DNA of 6,843 nucleotides from Methanomicrobiales archaeon (GCA_028678905.1 JAJRCO010000389.1:1-6843); one strand, 5' to 3'; positions 1 through 5,651 are shown, counted from the stretch's first letter. Notes: generated by a model from the letters alone, not told the origin. Numbers and translations are program-made.

Positions 1-117
1 TATACGAGGAATCCATTTCTTTAATGTCTCGGACACCGATTCTTCGGGGGCTTGATAAACTGCATCCTGCACCGTTCCCAGAATCGTACTAATCTTGGCA
101 ACCATGAAGAGGGTCAT
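1..117 (-). CDS. Partial ORF running off the left edge, unrecognised
   Basis: An open frame on the minus strand begins at ATG 117 (a second in-frame ATG lies at 105) and stays open for 39 codons to the window edge, so only an N-terminal piece is visible. An in-frame TGA lies about ten codons upstream, which limits the start. The visible product begins MTLFMVAKISTILGTVQDAV and continues with a polar, acidic stretch and a KKW motif. Codon choice looks coding-like, with many G or C third positions. No Shine-Dalgarno sequence is seen. I do not recognise the family. It would be divergently arranged with the kinase gene at 452. It could also be another gene fragment like those elsewhere in the window. 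Confidence 0.35.
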   Translation of the reverse strand, partial: MTLFMVAKISTILGTVQDAVYQAPEESVSETLKKWIPRI

Positions 118-310
118 CGAAGATTTCCATACGGGCAGAGAAATATTTCACAAATAAAAAAAACAGAGTATTTTGGATAGATTTAGATTGCCTGGAAACA
201 CCGGAGATCCTAATCCAGAAACAAAAGGACCGGAATCTCCAGAATCTTCAGGTGCATAACAGATACGGATAAGCTATCAGCATTTCCGTAAAAGTTAGGG
301 GTATTATGAC

Positions 311-336
311 TCTGACCAAAGATATCCTTGGTCAGA
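311..336. repeat. 26-nt near-perfect palindrome
   Basis: TCTGACCAA (311-319) is matched by TTGGTCAGA (328-336), with GATATC, itself a palindrome, at the centre. The only mismatch across the dyad is A320 against C327. It could be a dimeric regulator site or form a 9-bp hairpin with an 8-nt loop. It lies about 87 nt upstream of the TATA box of the kinase gene, between two divergently read genes. There is no T-run after it, so a terminator role is unlikely. It also falls inside a coding-like minus-strand stretch, so it could be accidental. Confidence 0.5.
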
Positions 337-422
337 ATTGCTTCACGGACAGAGATCTCGCGGTCGATTCCGATGAGCCTTGGTAGATTTTACAGAAATT
401 CCATAACCAGCCAACCGTAGCA

Positions 423-430
423 TTAAATAT
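423..430 (+). promoter_or_regulatory. TATA box for the kinase gene, leaderless start
   Basis: TTAAATAT closely matches the archaeal TATA consensus. Its centre is about 26 nt before A452, the spacing archaeal promoters use between TATA box and transcription start. Transcription would therefore begin at or within a base or two of the ATG. This agrees with the absence of any Shine-Dalgarno sequence before 452 and supports that codon as the start. Confidence 0.6.
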
Positions 431-451
431 TTCCTCTCCCATCTTGGGACA

Positions 452-2086
452 ATGGTCACTCGGTTCCGGCGCTATAGTCAGATAACGGACATTCTCATCA
501 AATACGGTTTTGGAATCCTTATAGAAGAGATGCTTCCTGTTTCATGGATGAAGAGATACAGGCGGTTTCCAGAGAAACAGAAATCCATCTATGTGCGTAT
601 CAGAATGGCTATTGAAGAGCTGGGCCCCACCTTTATCAAATTCGGTCAGATCATGAGCACCCGCGAGGACCTCTTTCCACCTGGCCTTATTGAGGAATTG
701 AAAAAGTTGCAGGACCAGGTTCCTCCCGTTCCATTCTCAAAGCTCCGCCCGAAGATTCAGGACAGGTGTGAAGTATTCGAGGAATGCTTCCAGAACATTG
801 ACGAAAAACCCTTGGCGGCCGCATCACTCGCCCAGGTGCACCGGGCAAGGCTGAAGGATGGAACCGAGGTTGTGCTGAAAATCAAGCGCCCAGAAATAGA
901 TGCACTGATTGAGACGGATATCGTCATCCTCCGATCACTTGCCGAAAGGATTGAAAAAACGTTCCCCGAATCCAAGGTGTATAATCCCATCGGACTTGTG
1001 CAGGATTTTGCAGAGCAGATTCGGAAAGAGCTGGATTTTACTAAGGATGGGAAAAATGGGGAGCGGTTCGCGTATAATTTTTCGGGTTGGCCGGGCATCA
1101 AATTTCCAAAAATATTCTGGGAGCATACTGGCCGTAACCTCCTGGTGATGGAATATATCCAGGGCGTCCGTATTGATCAGAAAGAGGAGATCAAGAGAAT
1201 GGGAGTTAATCCCGTAGTCATTGCCGAAAGGGGCTTCAATGCATATATGAAGCAGATTTTTAAGGATGGATTTTTTCATGGAGATCCCCATTTCGGAAAC
1301 CTTCTGATCACCCCACAGGGTAACCTCGCCTTCCTGGATTTCGGAATAGTAGGGGTGTTACGGCCGGAAAAACAGCAAGTTTACATCAATCTGCTCCGTT
1401 CCATCGAGACGAATAATATCAATCTTCTCTATCAGACACTAAAAGATCTGGGCACAGATATCAAACCCGAATACGAGGACAGATTGAAGGACGATCTCTA
1501 TATTCTACTTGCCGATTATAATGAAATCCGACTGCGGGAATTCAATTTCAGCACCATGGTGGAAGACCTTACCGCAGTACTTCGGAAGTACCAGTTACAG
1601 GTTCCAATGAACATGATGCTGATGCTAAAGGTGATCATGGAGGTGGCATCGGTAGGAGTGGCACTGGATCCCAACTTCAACTTTTCTCTGCACTCTCGCG
1701 ATTATCTGGATAGACTTTCTCGAGAAAAAACGACAGAAAAAGTTATTAATGATACGATTCAGTCGATTGCGGATACCCTCGAAGGAGTGGTGGGGCTTCC
1801 TTCCAGCCTCGATCGGGCGCTGCAGACCTTCTCCTCAGGTTCAATCAAGATGGAGATTGGTGATCTGGACCGGTTCCGCCTCGCGATACACAAATCCACC
1901 GATAAGATAACGGTGGGAATAATTATTGCGGCGCTGGTGATCGGTTCCTCGATCGTGCTCCTGGCTTCGGGTTTGACCCTACCAAGCTCGATCTTCTATC
2001 TTGCACTGGTCGGATATACTGCTGCGGTCCTAATGGGTATGTATGAACTGTATTATGCAGTCTTTTTTAGAGGAAAAAAACGCTAG
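452..2086 (+). CDS. ABC1/UbiB (AarF/ADCK) family atypical protein kinase, membrane-anchored
   Basis: A complete 544-residue member of the ABC1/UbiB family. The start fits both the family (RYSQITDILIKYGFG near the N-terminus) and a leaderless promoter. Visible in order are the family-specific KxGQ motif (FIKFGQ, 61-66), the alanine-rich loop replacing the usual glycine loop (AAAS, 122-125), the ATP-site lysine in VLKIKRP (K143), a glutamate in KELDF (E193), the catalytic HGDPHFGN (276-283, with D278 and N283) and the metal-binding DFG (296-298). Two C-terminal hydrophobic helices (about 487-508 and 512-537) should anchor it in the membrane, as in bacterial UbiB. Relatives support synthesis or handling of ubiquinone and other prenyl lipids, probably as ATPases rather than protein kinases. 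Methanogens lack ubiquinone, so the substrate here is unknown and may be another isoprenoid lipid. All key residues are intact. It stands alone, followed by broken genes on the same strand. Confidence 0.95.
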   Translation: MVTRFRRYSQITDILIKYGFGILIEEMLPVSWMKRYRRFPEKQKSIYVRIRMAIEELGPTFIKFGQIMSTREDLFPPGLIEELKKLQDQVPPVPFSKLRPKIQDRCEVFEECFQNIDEKPLAAASLAQVHRARLKDGTEVVLKIKRPEIDALIETDIVILRSLAERIEKTFPESKVYNPIGLVQDFAEQIRKELDFTKDGKNGERFAYNFSGWPGIKFPKIFWEHTGRNLLVMEYIQGVRIDQKEEIKRMGVNPVVIAERGFNAYMKQIFKDGFFHGDPHFGNLLITPQGNLAFLDFGIVGVLRPEKQQVYINLLRSIETNNINLLYQTLKDLGTDIKPEYEDRLKDDLYILLADYNEIRLREFNFSTMVEDLTAVLRKYQLQVPMNMMLMLKVIMEVASVGVALDPNFNFSLHSRDYLDRLSREKTTEKVINDTIQSIADTLEGVVGLPSSLDRALQTFSSGSIKMEIGDLDRFRLAIHKSTDKITVGIIIAALVIGSSIVLLASGLTLPSSIFYLALVGYTAAVLMGMYELYYAVFFRGKKR

Positions 2087-2158
2087 CGCACCAGACGAAT
2101 TTGGACCTTTACCCAACTCCCTCTGCATGACGACCTAAAATTAGGATTATTAACGGCT

Positions 2159-2266
2159 TTAAGCATCATCAGCCACTTTTGTAGGACATCTCGAGCGTAC
2201 ATTCCGGTAACCCGGAACCATATCCTTCATCATCTTAATATCTTCTTGGGCAGCATGAGGGTACAT
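2159..2266 (-). CDS. Possible 35-residue ORF between the kinase and the CDF remnant, unrecognised
   Basis: On the minus strand ATG 2266 opens 35 codons to TAA 2161-2159. The product contains MMKDMVPGYRNVRSRCPTK, which reads like real protein, with a basic C-terminal half and one cysteine. Its first four codons overlap the start of the CDF remnant on the other strand, so both starts cannot easily be functional. No clear Shine-Dalgarno is seen. It may be a small protein or a leftover of a displaced gene. I assign no function. Confidence 0.22.
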   Translation of the reverse strand: MYPHAAQEDIKMMKDMVPGYRNVRSRCPTKVADDA

Positions 2267-2951
2267 CTTGGAAATGAGCTCGGGTCAATCTCTTTGGAAG
2301 AACTCAATATCCTCCGGCAGACGGCCCGCATCTCCATCGCATCGAATACGACTCTGGTTATTCTCAAATTTCTGGTGGGATTTTTTGTCGGATCAGTGAA
2401 CATCATTTCCGAGGCGATTAATTCCTTGATGGGCCTGCTCGCCGCGGGTATCAATCATCAGAGCCCAACGATCAAAACCATGAATTCGGCACGGAAAATT
2501 TGAAGATTTTCCGGCTGATCGGCGCTGCTTATCTTTGTGGCAGCGGCACTGATCATCTGAGAGGCTTGCGAATTCCTGGAAGAGGGAGGGCCGAGCTGGA
2601 TCAGAACCTGCTTATCGCGGGTATCGCGTGATGGCTGTTTCAGCATACTGGCGAACTGGCTGGTATCGCACCAGCTGATGATTGTGGCGAAGCAGACCGG
2701 GGTCATCGCTCTGGAAAGCGACGTCTGGCATTTTAGGACGGAAATGGATACGTCGTTGGCGTGCTCGTCGGATTAGCCTCGATCTGGTACATCGGGATCG
2801 CCAGCATCGATCCCCTCTTCGCTCTGGGAGTGGCGTTGATCATCATCAGGCGGACTATGATTTAATCTGGCGTTCGATAGGGACCTCATCGACCAGAGCC
2901 TCCCCCATCAAAGAAGAGGAACAGATAAAGAAGATCGTCTGTGAATATGGC
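2255..2951 (+). pseudogene. Broken cation diffusion facilitator (CDF) transporter
   Basis: CDF proteins export Zn2+, Fe2+ or Mn2+ by proton exchange through six membrane helices followed by a cytoplasmic domain. The first segment (ATG 2255 onward) reads ARISIASNTTLVILKF and then GSVNIISEAINSLMGLLAA, the typical first two helices. The frame ends at TGA 2501. Further segments in shifted frames give HEFG and HGKFEDF (around 2478-2510), LLIFVAAALII then TGA 2558, AELDQNLLIAGIA, LANWLVSHQLM, AKQTGVIALESDVWHFRTEM (to TAG 2774), GVLVGLASIWYIGIA and DPLFALGVALIII (to TAA 2863), and finally IKEEEQIKKIVCEYG. Order matches an intact CDF throughout. Metal residues are also lost: the helix-2 pattern ExxHSxxD is ExxNSxxG, and the helix-5 HxxxD is HxxxE. 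The C-terminal domain is absent. At least five frame disruptions make function impossible. Confidence 0.88.
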
Positions 2952-3273
2952 GTGACTACACTCGGTGCGACCTCAGTCGTGGCAAAGCCTCGGTAGCACG
3001 CATCACCATAAAGAATACCGGCGATCTGCCGATAACGAAAGTACGAATAACTCTGACCGCGGGGCGGGATTTCGGATTCCCGCTGGGATACCAGTCACGA
3101 ACGGTCTCCCAGGAATTCACCCTGGAAATACACCGGGGGAGAGGGAAATTCTGCACCGGAAGGTGGGGCCGATCTCCCTGAGCGGGGCATATGATGTCAC
3201 CGTGCGCGTATATGCAAATGATGTCTCATCCCGCCCTGATGAATGGGGGGGAACGGTATCCCTCACTGAGTAA
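2952..3273 (+). pseudogene. C-terminal remnant of a probable surface or exported beta-domain protein
   Basis: Directly after the truncated CDF homology, a different protein can be read in two frames. The frame beginning near 2981 gives KASVARITIKNTGDLPITKV, a beta-sandwich pattern with a KNTG turn typical of CARDB/NEW3-like domains, and runs to a TGA at 3179. Another frame then gives VGPISLSGAYDVTVRVYAND and ends EWGGTVSLTE before TAA 3271-3273. The pieces overlap by only a few codons, so a single frameshift explains the break. The N-terminal part and any signal peptide are missing. Such domains are common in archaeal cell-surface proteins, but this specific family is not recognised and the domain assignment rests on pattern alone. 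Confidence 0.65.
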
Positions 3274-3338
3274 GAAGAATCAAGAACACAATTTTGTACT
3301 ATAGAATGGGCAATAGGTGTAAGAATGAAGAATAAGTA

Positions 3339-3458
3339 ATGGAATCCAATTCATCTTTCCGAAAAATGAACTGGATAGAATCTCCTGTGCAGAGTGAAAA
3401 CCGTCAGAGAGAGGGCAATTCCCTCGAACAATCGTTGGTCTGGTTTAAGGAGCAATGA
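3339..3458 (+). CDS. Possible 39-residue ORF, unrecognised
   Basis: ATG 3339 opens 39 codons ending in tandem stops TGA-TAA (3456-3461). An internal ATG at 3366 would give 30 residues. The product is hydrophilic and charged (NWIESPVQSENRQREGNSLE, ending LVWFKEQ). Codon use is reasonable, but there is no Shine-Dalgarno and no well-placed TATA box. The start overlaps a 33-nt quasi-palindrome. A minus-strand frame covers the same bases and looks less protein-like. It may be a fragment. I give no function. Confidence 0.25.
   Translation: MESNSSFRKMNWIESPVQSENRQREGNSLEQSLVWFKEQ
3344..3376. repeat. 33-nt quasi-palindrome
   Basis: ATCCAATTCAT (3344-3354) faces ATGAACTGGAT (3366-3376) with one mismatch, and the spacer continues the dyad with TTTC and GAAA around C3360. 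Only two of sixteen base pairs fail. It lies about 70 nt past the end of the surface-protein remnant. No T-run follows on the plus strand. It could be a hairpin in the downstream RNA or a protein-binding dyad. Confidence 0.45.
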
Positions 3459-3532
3459 TAACTTTGCTGCAGAAAGCTCTTGGGTCCAGTCACCCGTAAA
3501 ATTTTTGAGCCTATTTGCGATCACTACGTAAT

Positions 3533-3706
3533 ATGTGCTCCGGACCTTCCTGCCCGAATAATTGTCATTCCATACCACAAAGTGGTCGCCCGAAACGGCA
3601 GCGGATGAAGCGCACTTATGTCAAGATCTTCGATGAACACCGAAAGCAGCATTCCATCGCTATCGGCTGGTGGTGTCCTCGCTGTCAGCACTTTATCAAC
3701 GACTAA
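3533..3706 (+). CDS. Small CxxC (zinc-ribbon-like) protein, 57 residues
   Basis: The ORF from ATG 3533 to TAA 3704 encodes 57 residues. It has an N-terminal cysteine cluster (MCSGPSCPNNC: C2, C7, C11), a strongly basic linker (RPKRQRMKRTYVKIFDEHRK) and a C-terminal knuckle GWWCPRC followed by a short acidic tail. Two cysteine pairs separated by a basic region suggest one small zinc-binding fold, possibly nucleic-acid binding. An in-frame TTG at 3515 would add six residues, but ATG 3533 is preferred because an A/T-rich TATA-like element (3497-3504) lies about 30 nt upstream, fitting a nearly leaderless start. I do not know the exact family. It stands alone downstream of the broken genes. Confidence 0.6.
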   Translation: MCSGPSCPNNCHSIPQSGRPKRQRMKRTYVKIFDEHRKQHSIAIGWWCPRCQHFIND

Positions 3707-4045
3707 GGAGTGCCTCATGTAGCTCGCACGGTCACAAACAAGCTTCTCGATGCATGTCTGATCCAGATCCCCATCGCGTCCCTTTGACACGCAGAGTATT
3801 GCCATGCGACGTTATCGTGCAAAACTTTAATGTTTTTCAAATTTAGGAAATCGCCATCAACTACTCTTCTTGATTATCGATCGACACAGGTGTAAGGCAC
3901 TTTTTTGCAATTCTGAGAATAGGTAAGAAGTCCAACTATGGTAACCGTAGAAGAAAGCCAAAAGATCCCAGTCGGGTGAAAAGCCCAGTGATCACAATAA
4001 ATACCTTAAAAACGCCAGAAGAAGAAACGTACGAATAGAATCGAG
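3707..4045. other. Gap of about 340 bases with only short open fragments
   Basis: No gene is supported. Short stretches look coding-like but end quickly: GTG 3710 to TGA 3787 on the plus strand (25 residues, MPHVARTVTNKLLDACLIQI then PIASL), which begins three bases after the CxxC gene stop, and ATG 3938 (13 residues) followed at once by TGA. On the minus strand a TTG-initiated 23-residue frame ends in SIDNQEE at about 3861. A T6 run at 3901-3906 could end plus-strand transcripts. These read as remnants rather than genes. Confidence 0.3.
3901..3906 (+). terminator. Possible oligo-T terminator
   Basis: Six consecutive T residues follow AAGGCAC. Archaeal transcription ends readily at T-runs without a strong hairpin. 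This is the first T-run downstream of the CxxC gene, but almost 200 nt away, so the link is weak. Confidence 0.25.
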
Positions 4046-4117
4046 ATGGGCAGCCTCATCGGCGTTGTGATTCTCTTTCTTATTCTCGCAAGGATCGTCT
4101 TTTTCTATAAATTTTAG
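4046..4117 (+). CDS. Possible 23-residue single-helix membrane peptide with in-frame amber extension
   Basis: ATG 4046 opens 23 codons to TAG 4115-4117. The peptide is one uninterrupted hydrophobic helix, LIGVVILFLILARIVFFYKF, starting MGS. The same frame is open upstream back to a TAA and would put a highly basic stretch, KRQKKKRTNR, before the helix, consistent with inside-positive topology if a non-ATG start were used. After the amber codon the frame continues NMGGKWFVVTVELDG to TAG-TGA at 4163-4168. An A/T-rich element ATAAATACC (about 3997-4005) lies upstream. It may be a small membrane protein, or a fragment of a gene broken by the amber codon. A minus-strand frame over the same bases is less convincing. 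Confidence 0.33.
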   Translation: MGSLIGVVILFLILARIVFFYKF

Positions 4118-4349
4118 AATATGGGGGGCAAATGGTTCGTGGTTACTGTTGAGCTTGACGGTTAGTGAACGCATATTTTAAGCCATCCTTATATTCTTTA
4201 TAATCCTGATTGCCCGGATACTATTTCAACCTCATGGAGGTCAGAAAACATGAAAAAACTCATTCTTGGGGGATTTAACCCAAATCGCCAATTTCAATGG
4301 GCAGCATTCATGTTATAATTCTTTTTAGATTTTTGGATATGTCCGCTAG
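4118..4349. other. Intergenic region with an apparently intact start signal leading into a short frame
   Basis: The interval carries A/T-rich promoter-like sequence (4189-4205), a consensus Shine-Dalgarno and a 22-codon frame described separately, then A/T-rich sequence up to the stop of the CBS gene on the other strand. No T-run in the direction of the CBS gene is seen just after its stop, so no terminator can be assigned to it. Confidence 0.35.
4236..4318 (+). pseudogene. Short frame behind a consensus Shine-Dalgarno: remnant gene start or tiny peptide
   Basis: GGAGGT (4236-4241) is a full match to the anti-Shine-Dalgarno and sits 8 nt before ATG 4250. TATA-like sequence (CTTATATT and TTTATAAT, 4188-4205) lies about 25-30 nt further upstream. 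This is the best-formed translation start in the window, yet the frame ends after 22 codons at TAA 4316. The peptide begins MKKLILGGFNPN, resembling the start of an exported protein. The likely explanation is the surviving 5' end of a deleted gene, although a short functional peptide or leader cannot be excluded. Confidence 0.4.
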
Positions 4350-5180
4350 TCACTTCGCATATCCCTCCACAAGGTCGCGGGCGGTGATAATTCCGACTAT
4401 CTCCCCTCCTTTCAATAAAGGAAGCCTCCGGATATGCTCGGCGGCCATAAGGGTAGCAGCCTCATGCAGGCTGATACCTACCGGGGCAGTAATGAGAGGA
4501 GTAGAGATGGCCTCTCCCACCTTCATGGTCAAAGGCTTTTTCTGCGCCAGGAAGGTGGTTAAAAGATCCCTTTCCGTGAAGATTCCAATAGGTTTCTCTT
4601 TTCTGGTTACCACCACGCTCCCGATCCGCTCCTTCCCCATGCGATCGGTCACCCGAGCCAATGTTGTTCCTTCGGAGACCGTCACTACTTTCTTCGTCAT
4701 GAAGTCGTCAACACAAAGGCTGGTCTCTGGTGCATCTGGCATGCTCCGGATCAAGTCCGAAGCGGTGAGAATCCCTATCAAATCGCCACATTCAAATACG
4801 GCAAGTCGTCCCTTCTTCCGGATCATGGTCTGGGCTGCAAATCGAATCTCCAACGTCGGGCAGATTTTATGCAGTGGATAGGACATCACTTCTTTGACGC
4901 GGGTTCGGATAAGGTCCCGCTTCTCCGCCAGCACCCGGGTGAGGAGATCCCGCTCGGTAACTATGCCAATCGGCGTCTGATACTCTTCCACGATGAGGCT
5001 GCCGATATGCCGATCTCCCATTTTCTGGGCTGCTTCTTCCATAGAGGTATCGATACGTACGGTCTCCACCGGGGCACTCATAATGTCCGCGATCTTCGTA
5101 TGCCGCTTGGAGTAATTATAGGCGCGATCGATAATACTAGGGAATTCCTTTCCGAGATCTTTCTCCTTTGCCATGTTCAT
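4350..5180 (-). CDS. Four-CBS-domain protein, probable nucleotide sensor
   Basis: The 276-residue product consists almost entirely of two CBS pairs after a roughly 28-residue charged N-terminal lead. The four domains run about 30-86, 95-146, 157-213 and 220-276, each ending in the ligand-ribose pattern GIxTxxDL: GIVTERDLL (72-80), GILTASDLI (136-144), GIFTERDLL (199-207) and GIITARDLV (263-271). All four T-x-x-D motifs are intact, so up to four nucleotide sites are possible. CBS pairs bind AMP, ADP, ATP or SAM and report energy status. No catalytic or DNA-binding domain is fused, so the partner is unknown. The protein is probably cytoplasmic. The start is ATG 5180 or, two codons later, ATG 5174, which has GGGGATG close upstream. 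The TATA-like element at 5208-5215 favours a very short leader. It is transcribed away from the ferredoxin gene's promoter with 515 nt between the two. Confidence 0.93.
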   Translation of the reverse strand: MNMAKEKDLGKEFPSIIDRAYNYSKRHTKIADIMSAPVETVRIDTSMEEAAQKMGDRHIGSLIVEEYQTPIGIVTERDLLTRVLAEKRDLIRTRVKEVMSYPLHKICPTLEIRFAAQTMIRKKGRLAVFECGDLIGILTASDLIRSMPDAPETSLCVDDFMTKKVVTVSEGTTLARVTDRMGKERIGSVVVTRKEKPIGIFTERDLLTTFLAQKKPLTMKVGEAISTPLITAPVGISLHEAATLMAAEHIRRLPLLKGGEIVGIITARDLVEGYAK

Positions 5181-5207
5181 CCCCGAAGGTACGAAGAGGT
5201 TGCTGGG

Positions 5208-5215
5208 AATTAATA
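5208..5215 (-). promoter_or_regulatory. TATA-like element for the CBS gene
   Basis: Read on the minus strand this is TATTAATT. Its centre is about 26 nt before a point 5-6 nt upstream of ATG 5180, giving a transcript with almost no leader. The match to the archaeal consensus is moderate. Confidence 0.4.
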
Positions 5216-5295
5216 GGTTTCGCCAGAGATCGCACCCAGATTGACATTAATACCTACGATATGATCCTAAATTACAGGAGTCATAACAGAGTAAG

Positions 5296-5457
5296 ATGGT
5301 CAGGATAGTATCTGTACAGCGTATGATGGGGTACTCTCCCTTTCAACGGCATTCGCGCGTCACCGATCAAACGGTTTCATCAGTCCTTCCGTGGTTGATG
5401 GAGAGAGAATTCACAGCCGAAGACACACGGTATGCGGTTAAATTCTCTGCCAGATAA
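5296..5457 (+). CDS. Possible 53-residue ORF with TATA-positioned leaderless start, unrecognised
   Basis: ATG 5296 opens 53 codons to TAA 5455-5457. A TATA-like TAAATT (5268-5273) is centred about 26 nt upstream, the spacing of a leaderless archaeal start. A GGAG at 5277-5280 is too far away to serve as a Shine-Dalgarno. The product includes VTDQTVSSVLPWLMEREF and ends TRYAVKFSAR, which looks like folded protein. Beyond the TAA the frame stays open to TGA 5635. It may therefore be a gene broken by one stop. It overlaps minus-strand fragments that compete for the same bases. No function is assigned. Confidence 0.28.
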   Translation: MVRIVSVQRMMGYSPFQRHSRVTDQTVSSVLPWLMEREFTAEDTRYAVKFSAR

Positions 5458-5645
5458 AATTTCAGTACTTCTCTATCTTCTCTGCAGAATGGGCTTCGCT
5501 TCCCAGCCAGAGGGATTTGTGTAGTTCCCGCAATATCGCCGGCGTCCGGTCACAGAGAGTTGTTGTCAGGGGGGTTGGGCCAGGTGGTGATGATAAGTGA
5601 AGATAGTGAAGTTCCGCCCCTGAAGAAGTCTTGGTGATCGTTCAT
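5367..5645 (-). pseudogene. Fragmented minus-strand gene remnant, unrecognised
   Basis: Three frames join head to tail on the minus strand. ATG 5645 gives 31 residues containing LSSLIITTWPNPPDNN to TGA 5550. The next frame (5551-5462) gives DRTPAILRELHKSLWLGSEA then HSAEKIEKY to TGA. A third (5462-5367) gives KFYLAENLTAYRVSSAV then NSLSINHGRTDETV to TGA. Restoring one base at each break would read smoothly through IEKYLKFYLAEN, as expected of a frameshifted gene. The last part could be helix-turn-helix-like, but that is a guess. A plus-strand ORF overlaps and is the rival interpretation. I do not recognise the family. Confidence 0.33.
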
Positions 5646-5651
5646 GTCGGC

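Larger units (their letters stand above)
118..451. other. Gap of 334 bases with palindrome and coding-like minus-strand stretch
   Basis: No complete gene is supported here. Visible items are a near-perfect 26-nt palindrome (311-336), a TATA box serving the kinase (423-430), and a minus-strand frame open from 389 to 213 (59 codons, closed by TAG at 212-210) that lacks a usable start near its beginning. The first half of that frame has coding-like codon use (for example RLIGIDREISVREAIL). It may be the remains of a lost gene, but no family is recognised. Confidence 0.4.

Noticed and set aside
388..423. Minus-strand MLRLAGYGISVKS, resembling the HAD phosphatase motif NDxxMLxxAGxGIAV
   Set aside because: The resemblance covers only about a dozen residues, the preceding catalytic aspartates are absent, and the frame stops within 26 codons.
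757..1291. Open frames on both strands inside the kinase gene
   Set aside because: They lie wholly within a gene with all family motifs and have serine-, arginine- or cysteine-rich composition typical of out-of-frame reads.
3351..3805. Minus-strand frames of 75 and 93 codons around the CxxC gene
   Set aside because: They overlap the plus-strand gene with clear cysteine motifs and carry no family pattern or start signals.
4115..4117. Amber codon as evidence for pyrrolysine
   Set aside because: A single TAG in a tiny uncertain ORF, without any pyl gene or insertion context in view, is not evidence for pyrrolysine use.
4297..5213. Two plus-strand frames of 194 and 114 codons opposite the CBS gene
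   Set aside because: They are antisense to a gene with four clear CBS domains and show no recognisable protein pattern.
5584..5625. Possible C/D box small RNA (GTGATGAT and CCTGA words)
   Set aside because: Spacing between the boxes is too long and the internal D' and C' boxes and terminal stem are missing.
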